Assembly: GCF_014596525.1 (NCBI RefSeq)
Contig: NZ_MSJP01000040.1
Coordinates: 52,093 to 116,092 of the forward strand
Direction: 5' to 3'
Source: Streptomyces sp. CBMA291
Lineage (GTDB): Bacteria > Actinomycetota > Actinomycetes > Streptomycetales > Streptomycetaceae
Length of the DNA stretch: 64,000 nt
The translations under genes were made by a program, and so were the position numbers. The notes under the pieces are model-generated. The model saw only the letters and a list, made by a program, of their open reading frames with translations, searched no databases and was not told the DNA's origin. This document shows, piece by piece, positions 26,352 to 32,350 of the stretch; position 1 is the first letter of the stretch; every line of letters begins with the position of its first letter.

Positions 26352-26990
26352 CAGATTCCTCCAGATTTCCCTGGCCGGGCGGTTGCCCAGGCCCTGTGCG
26401 GTGAATTCGACGATCGGGTCGGCGACGTCCTCGGGGACGTCCCGCAGTGCGGCGGACAGTGCTTTCAGTATCACATCGATCTCCGGATCGGCCGCGTGCG
26501 TGATGGCCGACAGAGTGGTCAGCGCCAGGTCGGCGCCCGCCTCGGCCGGGTCGGTGATCCTCGGCATGTTGTGCGGGCCCACGACGACCGGCTGCACGGT
26601 CAGTGTGGGCATGTGCGAGGGCCCGCTGCTCACCGGCCGGCCGGCCCATTCCGCCGTCGCGCGGTCCTGGCAGACGACCAGCAGTGCGGTCGGCAGCCGG
26701 TACTTCGTCCAGAGGTACGCGGTGTAGTACGCCCAGCTGGCCGGTTTCGACGGGTCCTTCTTGCCCTGCGCCTCGATGGCGAGCAGCAGGGAGCCGTCCT
26801 CGGCGCTGTCGAGCCGCAGCAGGGTGTCCACCCGCCGCTCGACGGGGCTCGCCTCGGTGAGGTCGGTGGGCAGGACGGTGACGTCGATGGGCGGCGGCAG
26901 GGGAAGCCCCAGCCGTACGGACAGGCGGCTGAACAGTCGGGTGTCGTGCTGGAAGAGGCGGTGCATCGCCTCATGGGGAGAGCTGACCAT
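26088..26990 (-). CDS. Rpn-family (PD-(D/E)XK) recombination-promoting nuclease-like protein
   Basis: 300 aa. The N-terminal nuclease-like fold shows Asp55 (ERRVDTLLRL) and Glu73-Ala-Gln75 (LLLAIEAQGKKD), matching the D...E-x-Q pattern of Rpn/YhgA-like transposase-derived nucleases. WAYYTAYLWTKY follows. The C-terminal 87 residues form a charged helix with xEGR tetrapeptide repeats and a small helical end domain. Rpn proteins nick DNA, promote RecA-independent recombination and can act as toxins or in phage defence. ATG 26990 has AAGGAA upstream. Preceded by a decayed copy and followed by an intact copy of its own C-terminal segment. Confidence 0.8.
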   Translation of the reverse strand: MVSSPHEAMHRLFQHDTRLFSRLSVRLGLPLPPPIDVTVLPTDLTEASPVERRVDTLLRLDSAEDGSLLLAIEAQGKKDPSKPASWAYYTAYLWTKYRLPTALLVVCQDRATAEWAGRPVSSGPSHMPTLTVQPVVVGPHNMPRITDPAEAGADLALTTLSAITHAADPEIDVILKALSAALRDVPEDVADPIVEFTAQGLGNRPAREIWRNLVAVDLSFYTSYLSEEIRDEGRAEGRDEGRAQGSADAILIVLEQRGIAITDAVRERVQQCDDPAVLRHWLTRAVTVTTAKEIFTDEEA

Positions 26991-27007
26991 CGGGTTCCTT
27001 GGTTTGG

Positions 27008-27215
27008 CACGAGCGGTATGCGGTGAGCCCGCGCTGTTCCAGGACGATCAGCAGGGCTTCGGCACTGCCCTGCGCCCGGTCCTCGTCGCGGCCTTCGTCG
27101 CGGATTCCGTCGCGGATTTCCTCGGAGAGGTAGGAGGCAGGGGGTGTGGAAGGGGAGGTCCAGGGCCGCCGGATCCCTCCAGGTTTTCCTGGCCGGGCGG
27201 CTGCCCGGCCTCTGG
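27008..27215 (-). pseudogene. Decayed third copy of the Rpn C-terminal cassette
   Basis: Sequence similar to the two copies downstream on the same strand, including the GGAGG (27176-27180). The GTG has become CGG, a 7-nt insertion after the FHT/FYT codons shifts the frame, and the copy stops after the LEQRGLT segment, abutting the start region of the intact nuclease gene. The remaining bases to 27244 show no gene. Confidence 0.65.
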
Positions 27216-27244
27216 TCGCGTACGTGGTCCCCGGGACGGCCGGT

Positions 27245-27685
27245 CTACGGGTGGCCCGGCTGGTTGCGCCAGACCGTACGGGTGGTGAGCTTGCCGTTCG
27301 GCGTGGGTACCCTGTCGCGTCGCAGGTAGCCGTGGGCCTCCAGCTCCCGCAGGGCGTGCGGGATCCAGGTCCGGTCTTCCGGGAACTGCTCGGTGAGGGA
27401 CGTGATGTCCACGGACGATCCGGCGGGCAGCGACTGGATGTGCACCGCCAGGCCGATGGCCGTCAGCGACCGTTTCTCGTGCTGCGCCGGATGGCTGTCC
27501 ACCACCGTGAACGGAGCCGTTGGCGGGCTGTCGTCGTGGATGAGTCCGTAGGGCTCCGGCTCGGAGAGGTGGTTCTCGGCCACGTCGCAGGCCGGGTCGG
27601 GCGCCTGGGCGCCGGTGTTCTGGTTTTCCATCGGGAAGGGCCTGCTCTCTTGGTGGTCGGGCTTCGGGAAGCGCCGGTTGGTCAC
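27245..27685 (-). CDS. Small winged-helix (replication-initiator-like) DNA-binding protein
   Basis: 146 aa, paralogue of the upstream gene's N-terminal half. Shared blocks: GLIHDDSPPTAPFTVVDSHPAQHEKRSLTAIG corresponds to the neighbour's GIIHDNYRHTSHFTVVGN. The winged-helix core then reads LTAIGLAVHIQSLPAGSSVD ... ALRELEAHGYLRR, followed by a beta-wing ending TPNGKLTTRTVW. Widespread Streptomyces helix-turn-helix family without an established role. Start GTG 27685 overlaps the upstream stop (GTGA), so the two are translationally coupled. ATG 27631 is a possible alternative, because homology to the paralogue is strongest from there. Confidence 0.7.
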   Translation of the reverse strand: MTNRRFPKPDHQESRPFPMENQNTGAQAPDPACDVAENHLSEPEPYGLIHDDSPPTAPFTVVDSHPAQHEKRSLTAIGLAVHIQSLPAGSSVDITSLTEQFPEDRTWIPHALRELEAHGYLRRDRVPTPNGKLTTRTVWRNQPGHP

Positions 27686-29172
27686 AGCCAGTCCTCATCG
27701 GGGGACTGGCGTTCAGGCGGGTCCTCCGGCCGGCTGCGGTCGGCTCTGCGTCCTTCCGGGACGAAAGAGGAGCCGTACGGCATCGGTGTGCTCGCGGCGG
27801 CGCGGCCAGGGCTCGGAAGCGGACCCGGAAGTCCCGGCGGCGGCGGATTCTTCGCCCGTTGATCCGGTGGCGTGCAGGCGCCGCAGGTCCCTGGTTCCTC
27901 GCCCCGGTAGGCGCGGTCGCAGACGTCGCAGTTCTGGAGGGGGAGCGGTGGCGGTGGCGGTGGCTTCGGGGTCCGGAAGTACGGCAGGGGTGGGAGCTGG
28001 GCCGTCAGCCGGTGGGCCAGGAAGGCTGCCGGGCGGTACAGGGGCTCGCGCGGGAGCGCATGGGCCAGCGCTCGTCCGACCAGCTCCGGCGGCACTTCGC
28101 GTTCCATCCAGGCGACCACGCCGGGCGCGAGGTGGGCGGCTTCCTCCGCGGAGAGCAGCAGGCGGGGGTCGGTGTGGCAGAGGCGTGCGAGCATCCCCTC
28201 GGCCTGTCGGAGAAGCTCGGCATCGCAGTACCCCGGTGCCGGTACGGGCGGCAGGGCCGGGCGTCGGTTCCTCGGGCGTTGTGCCGCCCACCGGGGCGGT
28301 GCTTTCGGCTCGCGGGCCGACCGTGTCGGCATCCGCTGTGCGTGCCTTCGTGGGGCGGTCTTCTCGCGCCCGCGGCTCCCCGCGGAATCCGTCCCTACGG
28401 CTTCCGGCTCGGGGCCGGCCGGGGCCGTGACATCCGTTACGTCGGGGTCCGCGGTTTCCGGGGCGGCCTCTTCCGGCTCGGGGCTTTCCGGCTCCGCACC
28501 CTTCCCGTCCGCGAGGTCCCCGTCCGCACCCTCCCCGTCCGCGATGTCCCCGTGCGCGAGGCCCCCATCCACGCGGCCCCCGTCCGCGAGGTCCCCGTCC
28601 GCGCCACCCCAGCCCCCGACGTTCGCGTCCATCCCACCCCAGCCCCCGTCTCCCCAGACCGCCTCGCCCAGCTCCGGCGAGGGGACTTCGGGGGCTTCGT
28701 AGGGGATGACCTGGGGCCTTGGGGCGGCGAGCGGCCTATTCCTTGCGTTCCTTTCGGCCTTCACCCGGCCGATCCCCGGCCTGTGGCCACTGGCCGCCGG
28801 GAAGTTGCAGGAGACCGTGCGGCTCACGATCTTTCCTCCCGGAGTCCGTTCCCGGGTGCGGCGCAGGTAGCCGTAGTACTCCAGCTCGCGCATGGCGGAG
28901 GCGATGACGACGGCTCCCTCGCGGAACCGGCCGACGAGGCTCTTGATCGTTACGGGGGTGCCGTCGGGCACCGACTGGATGTGTGTCGACAGGCCGATCG
29001 CCGTCAGTGACAGGTCGGTGTTCTGGGCGAGGTGGTTGCCGACGACGGTGAAGTGGGAGGTGTGCCGGTAGTTGTCGTGGATGATTCCGCCGGAAGTCCC
29101 CCTGGAAGAGTGGTTCTTGGCGTTGTTACCCGACGCGGAGGCGGCGTACCCGGTAGTGTTCATGACGTCCAT
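27682..29172 (-). CDS. Winged-helix protein with acidic Gly/Asp repeats and C-terminal zinc-ribbon-like motif
   Basis: About 496 aa. The N-terminal winged helix (about residues 30-125; LSLTAIGLSTHIQSVPDG, AMRELEYYGYLRR) matches the small downstream paralogue. The middle is low complexity, built of GDLADG/GGLAHG repeats and acidic Pro-rich stretches. The C-terminal third holds a helical domain (CDAELLRQAEGMLARL ... FLAHRLTAQL), a polyproline run, then a CDVC-x10-CGAC four-cysteine motif that could bind zinc. Start uncertain: ATG 29172 is chosen by alignment with the paralogue; the frame is open to 29316. Probably a DNA-binding regulator or replication-initiator relative (inference). Confidence 0.7.
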   Translation of the reverse strand: MDVMNTTGYAASASGNNAKNHSSRGTSGGIIHDNYRHTSHFTVVGNHLAQNTDLSLTAIGLSTHIQSVPDGTPVTIKSLVGRFREGAVVIASAMRELEYYGYLRRTRERTPGGKIVSRTVSCNFPAASGHRPGIGRVKAERNARNRPLAAPRPQVIPYEAPEVPSPELGEAVWGDGGWGGMDANVGGWGGADGDLADGGRVDGGLAHGDIADGEGADGDLADGKGAEPESPEPEEAAPETADPDVTDVTAPAGPEPEAVGTDSAGSRGREKTAPRRHAQRMPTRSAREPKAPPRWAAQRPRNRRPALPPVPAPGYCDAELLRQAEGMLARLCHTDPRLLLSAEEAAHLAPGVVAWMEREVPPELVGRALAHALPREPLYRPAAFLAHRLTAQLPPLPYFRTPKPPPPPPLPLQNCDVCDRAYRGEEPGTCGACTPPDQRAKNPPPPGLPGPLPSPGRAAASTPMPYGSSFVPEGRRADRSRPEDPPERQSPDEDWL

Positions 29173-29541
29173 GGGGAAGGTAGTGGTTCCTCGTGAGATG
29201 AGGCCATGAGGGATCTGTTGAGTCCCTCTGGTCAGGCCCTCGCCGGGGTTGCCGTCCTGGCGGGGGCCGACGCATTTCTGCGCCGTGCTCTGATGCGCCG
29301 ACCATAGATCACCCAACCCGCTCGGATGCTAATCGAGTTGGGGTTTTTCACCCGTGCGGGTGAGCCGCCTTTTCCGGGAGGGAAAGGGTGGGGTTTGGCG
29401 GGGTTCCTTTCCCTCCCTGTTTCTTTGGTGGTAGTCACCCGAGCCACCGAAACTCGGGAAACCGGGTCCCGGTGAGAACTGTTCGAATATCGTTCGGTGG
29501 CGGCGATTCCGGGACCCTCGAACCCGTGACGTACGCCGTGA
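29173..29541. other. 369-bp gene-free region with hairpins
   Basis: Probable promoter region of the winged-helix operon. It contains CCAACCCGCTCG...CGAGTTGG inverted elements near 29314-29342, a CACCCG-TG-CGGGTG hairpin (29349-29362) and a 12-bp stem GGGAGGGAAAGG / CCTTTCCCTCCC (29376-29387 with 29406-29417). No ORF with actinobacterial codon use. Confidence 0.5.
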
Positions 29542-29967
29542 TCACACGAGATCGAGCTCCGCCCAGACCGTCTTCCGGGGTACGGGTCCGGGTTCCACGC
29601 CCCACCGGTCGGCCAGCGCCTCGACGAGCAACAAGCCGCGTCCGGAATCGCGTTCGAGGCGGGGCTGTTGGGGGCGCGGGAGTTCGGTTCCCCGGGTGTC
29701 GGTCACCTCGATCCGGAGGACGCCCGGCCGCGCCAGAAGCCCGAGCCGGAAGCTCCGGCCGGCGACCCGGCCGTGCGTGGCCGCGTTCGCGGCGAGTTCG
29801 GCGACGACGTGGGTGGCCGCCTCCGTCACGCCGTACGGCAGCTCGTGATTCCGCATCCACGCGACGGCGAGCAGCCGGGCGAGCCGGGCTCCGCGAGGCG
29901 TGGGCGACAGGAGGACGCTGAAGTGGCCGGTGGGGGTGTTGACTTGGGTGGTGTTCTGCTGATTCAC
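29542..29967 (-). CDS. RsbW-like ATP-binding (HATPase) regulatory protein
   Basis: 141 aa GHKL-fold ATPase of the anti-sigma/serine-kinase type common in Streptomyces. N-box HVVAELAANAATHG (Mg-ATP ligand Asn), G1 box EVTDTRG and G2 box DSGRGLLLVEALADRWG are all present. It starts at GTG 29967 without a Shine-Dalgarno and is divergent from the XRE regulator, sharing a 154-bp promoter region. Together with the XRE regulator and DUF397 genes it makes the trio seen at whiJ/abaA-type developmental loci of Streptomyces. Partner unknown. Confidence 0.85.
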   Translation of the reverse strand: MNQQNTTQVNTPTGHFSVLLSPTPRGARLARLLAVAWMRNHELPYGVTEAATHVVAELAANAATHGRVAGRSFRLGLLARPGVLRIEVTDTRGTELPRPQQPRLERDSGRGLLLVEALADRWGVEPGPVPRKTVWAELDLV

Positions 29968-30002
29968 GGCACCGAGCGTGGCCGCGCTTGAGTACCGTGC
30001 CT

Positions 30003-30030
30003 AGTGACTCGGCTGATACGTAGAGTCACT
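30003..30030. promoter_or_regulatory. Inverted-repeat operator candidate in the divergent ATPase/XRE promoter region
   Basis: AGTGACTC-N12-GAGTCACT, a perfect 8-bp dyad. It overlaps a TAGAGT -10-like hexamer oriented toward the XRE gene. Suitable for autoregulation by the adjacent helix-turn-helix protein. Confidence 0.55.
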
Positions 30031-30121
30031 GTCCGGCGCTTGTCCACTGCTGTCCGGGCTGTCCGGGCCTTCCTCAGGGGTAGGGGCATCGCGCCACGGA
30101 GCGGCGAGGGAAAGGTGCGGA

Positions 30122-30997
30122 ATGTCGGTGGACGGCGGGACACAGCGACTCAAGACCGAAGCGGACGAGCCGGGTTGGGAGGTCGATCCGGACGATGACT
30201 GGGGTGTGGCCGTAGTCGCCACGGTGGGGCGGCAGTTGAGGCTGCGGAGGGAGACGGTGGGCATGCGCGCCGCCGAGCTGGGCACGGCGACCGGCTACGG
30301 CGAGGACCTCATCTACAAGATCGAGAGCGGGAAACGGATCCCGCGGCCCGAGTTCCTGGACAGGGCGGACGAGGTCCTGGGGGCGGGCGGGCTGCTCTCG
30401 GCCATGAAGGAGGACGTGGCGAAGGTCCGGTATCCGAAGAAGGTTCGAGACCTGGCGAAGATGGAGGGCAAGGCGGTCGAGATCGGGGTGTACGAGTGCA
30501 ACAGCATCAACGGGCTGTTGCAGACGCCGGAGCATGCCCGGGCCGCGATGGAGGCGGCGCAGCCCCCGTACTCGCCGGACGATGTGGACCGAATGGTGGC
30601 TGCCCGTCTGGCCCGGCAGTCGGTCTTCGAGCGGGACCCGGCTCCGTCCCTCCATTTCGTGCTGGAAGAGGCGCCGCTTCGCCGGCAGGTTGGGGGCACA
30701 ATGAAGTGGCGACGGCAGCTCGAACATCTTCTGGAGGTAGGGCGGTTGCGCAACGTCACGCTTCAGGTCATGCCGACGAACACTGAGGCCCACCCTGGTC
30801 TGGACGGCAGGATCGAGCTGCTGAAGTTCCCGGACGGTACGGCGGTGGGACGTTCCGATGGAGCGTTCAGCGGCCGTCCGGTTACTGACCCGAGGCAGCT
30901 CCGCATCCTTGAGCTGCGATATGGCACCATCCGGGCGCAGGCTTTCTCGCCGAGGGAGTCGCTGGCCTTCATCGAGCAACTGCTGGGAGAAACATGA
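30122..30997 (+). CDS. XRE-family regulator with DUF5753 domain (WhiJ-like)
   Basis: 291 aa. N-terminal Cro/C1-type helix-turn-helix (about 30-90; LRLRRETVGMRAAELGTATGYGEDLIYKIESGKR), then the DUF5753 ligand/partner domain (about 100-285; YECNSINGLLQTPEHARA, DRMVAARLARQSVF, LHFVLEEAPLRRQVGG). DUF5753 proteins are encoded next to DUF397 proteins throughout Streptomyces, and WhiJ, controlling sporulation, is the studied case. Its stop overlaps the first of four DUF397 genes (ATGA), so these are expressed together. A dyad at 30003 may be its operator. Confidence 0.92.
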   Translation: MSVDGGTQRLKTEADEPGWEVDPDDDWGVAVVATVGRQLRLRRETVGMRAAELGTATGYGEDLIYKIESGKRIPRPEFLDRADEVLGAGGLLSAMKEDVAKVRYPKKVRDLAKMEGKAVEIGVYECNSINGLLQTPEHARAAMEAAQPPYSPDDVDRMVAARLARQSVFERDPAPSLHFVLEEAPLRRQVGGTMKWRRQLEHLLEVGRLRNVTLQVMPTNTEAHPGLDGRIELLKFPDGTAVGRSDGAFSGRPVTDPRQLRILELRYGTIRAQAFSPRESLAFIEQLLGET

Positions 30998-31200
30998 TCC
31001 ACAAGGCCTCCGCCGGGGACGCCTCCGAACTGGCGTGGTTCAAGAGCAGCTACAGCAGCGGCACCGACGGTGAGTCCTGCGTCGAGGTCGCCGCCGCGCC
31101 CGGCGTGGTCCGTGTTCGTGATTCCAAGTGCGTCGGCGGGCCGCAGCTCGCGCTCACGCCGGGTGCGTGGGCGGGGTTCGTCTCGTACGCCCTGGCGTAA
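30994..31200 (+). CDS. DUF397 protein, copy 1
   Basis: 68 aa. The DUF397 core is complete: ELAWFKSSYSSGTDGESCVEVA then VRVRDSKCVGGPQLALTP, WAGFVSYALA. Small acidic partner of DUF5753 regulators; genetic work on whiJ suggests it modulates the regulator's DNA binding. ATG 30994 overlaps the XRE stop by 4 bp. First of a four-gene tandem array. Confidence 0.9.
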   Translation: MIHKASAGDASELAWFKSSYSSGTDGESCVEVAAAPGVVRVRDSKCVGGPQLALTPGAWAGFVSYALA

Positions 31201-31214
31201 CGGTGGGGAGAGAC

Positions 31215-31439
31215 ATGGTCCGAAGCGTCTCGGTCGGGGGCTCCTCCGAACTGGCGTGGTTCAAGAGCAGCTACAGCGGCGGCAACGACGGCGAGTCCTG
31301 CATCGAGGTCGCCGCCGCGTCCGGCGTGGTCCGCCTACGTGACTCCAAGAGCCTCGCCGGTCCCCAGCTCGCGCTGAACCCGGCCGCGTGGGCGGGGTTC
31401 GTCTCGTACGCCCAGGCGCAAGAGAGGGGAGAGACGTGA
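31215..31439 (+). CDS. DUF397 protein, copy 2
   Basis: 74 aa, about three quarters identical to copy 1 (ELAWFKSSYSGGNDGESCIE; LRDSKSLAGPQLALNPAAW) with a longer tail ending QAQERGET. It lacks the Cys of DSKC (here DSKS). Preceded by GGGGAGAGAC and ATG 31215. The final codons form the Shine-Dalgarno and overlapping GTGA start of copy 3, explaining the longer tail. Confidence 0.9.
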   Translation: MVRSVSVGGSSELAWFKSSYSGGNDGESCIEVAAASGVVRLRDSKSLAGPQLALNPAAWAGFVSYAQAQERGET

Positions 31440-31642
31440 TCCGAAGCACCTCGGCCGGGGACATCTCCGAACTGGCCTGGTTCAAGAGCAGTTACAGCAG
31501 CAGTAGCGAGGGTGACTCCTGCGTCGAGTTCGCCGCCGCGTCCGGCACGGTTCGCGTCCGTGATTCCAAGTGCGTCGATGGCCCGCAGCTCGTGCTTACG
31601 CCCGGCGCCTGGGCAGGTTTCGTCTCGTACGCCCTGGCGTGA
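31436..31642 (+). CDS. DUF397 protein, copy 3
   Basis: 68 aa. GTG 31436 overlaps the stop of copy 2 (GTGA), with GGGGAGAG 6 nt upstream. Core ELAWFKSSYSSSSEGDSCVEFA, then VRVRDSKCVDGPQLVLTPGAW. The Val-to-Phe change in CVEFA and the SSSS run distinguish it from the other copies. Confidence 0.9.
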   Translation: MIRSTSAGDISELAWFKSSYSSSSEGDSCVEFAAASGTVRVRDSKCVDGPQLVLTPGAWAGFVSYALA

Positions 31643-31676
31643 CGACATCGTTCACCAAGCGACCGTTGGGAGAGAC

Positions 31677-31883
31677 ATGATCCGCAACACCCCCGCTGGG
31701 GACGCCTCCGAGCTGGCGTGGTTCAAGAGCAGCTACAGCAGCGGCAGCGAGGGCGACTCCTGTATCGAGGTCGCCGCCGCCCCCGGCGCGGTCCATGTTC
31801 GTGACTCCAAGTGCGTCGACGGCCCGCAGCTCGCGCTCACCCCCGGCGCCTGGGCTGGATTCCTCCCGTACGCGGCCCGCTGA
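31677..31883 (+). CDS. DUF397 protein, copy 4
   Basis: 68 aa, closest to copies 1 and 3 in the centre (ELAWFKSSYSSGSEGDSCIE; DSKCVDGPQLALTP). The C-terminus is diverged (WAGFLPYAAR instead of WAGFVSYALA). Separated from copy 3 by 34 bp and carrying its own GGGAGAGAC ribosome site before ATG 31677. Ends the array, followed by a strong terminator. Confidence 0.9.
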   Translation: MIRNTPAGDASELAWFKSSYSSGSEGDSCIEVAAAPGAVHVRDSKCVDGPQLALTPGAWAGFLPYAAR

Positions 31884-31897
31884 GGCGTCCGTACGGC

Positions 31898-31934
31898 GAA
31901 GGCCGCCGCCCTCGGAAAGGGCGCGGCGGCCTTC
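31898..31934. terminator. Terminator A between DUF397 array and DUF6087-like gene
   Basis: 12-bp stem GAAGGCCGCCGC / GCGGCGGCCTTC with inner C/G pairing and a TCGGAAA loop. It serves the convergent transcripts. The surrounding 47 bp (31889-31935) recur almost unchanged at 32283-32329. Confidence 0.85.
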
Positions 31935-31956
31935 GGCTTCGGCTGCGTCGGGGTCA

Positions 31957-32247
31957 TCACGCTGTCGACTCGCCCTCGGATGTCCGCTCGTTCGCCCACC
32001 GCCGGGCCTCCGCGAGGTTCGCGGCGGTGCCCACGGGCTCGTACGAAAATCCGTTCCACTCCTCCAGGGCCCGTGGGGCGTGCGGCCGGAGGTGGCTGCC
32101 GCCGCCGTGCAGCGGGCGGTGCCGACGCCAGATGTCCAGCGGCGGGCGGCGCCGCTTCTCGTACGCCGCGAGCGGGTCGCCGGCATCGATACGCGGGACG
32201 GCGCGCGACGGCTGGTTCGGCGGTCCGGGTCGGGAGTGCTTGCCCAT
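31957..32247 (-). CDS. DUF6087-like small hypothetical protein
   Basis: 96 aa, basic and Arg/Pro-rich. Conserved-looking blocks are RRRPPLDIWRRHRPLHGGGSHLRPHAPRALEEW (read as two motifs) and NGFSYEPVGTAANLAEARRWANE. Resembles the Streptomyces DUF6087 family, whose function is not known; such genes often sit beside DUF397/XRE loci. No signal peptide or membrane segment. Placed between two copies of the same terminator. Confidence 0.68.
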   Translation of the reverse strand: MGKHSRPGPPNQPSRAVPRIDAGDPLAAYEKRRRPPLDIWRRHRPLHGGGSHLRPHAPRALEEWNGFSYEPVGTAANLAEARRWANERTSEGESTA

Positions 32248-32291
32248 GGGCCCATGGTCGCAGGGGCCGACCGGGCCGGGGGCCGTACGGC

Positions 32292-32328
32292 GAAGGCCGC
32301 CGCCCCCGGAAAGGGAGCGGCGGCCTTC
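32292..32328 (-). terminator. Terminator B, downstream of metG
   Basis: Same 12-bp stem as terminator A (GAAGGCCGCCGC / GCGGCGGCCTTC), 22 bp after the metG stop in transcription order. Confidence 0.85.
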
Positions 32329-32350
32329 GCGTACGTCCAGCGCGTGGACG

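Noticed and set aside
25685..27215. Rpn repeats as remnants of an insertion sequence
   Set aside because: No terminal inverted repeats, DDE transposase or target-site duplication seen; repeats correspond exactly to the protein's C-terminal segment.
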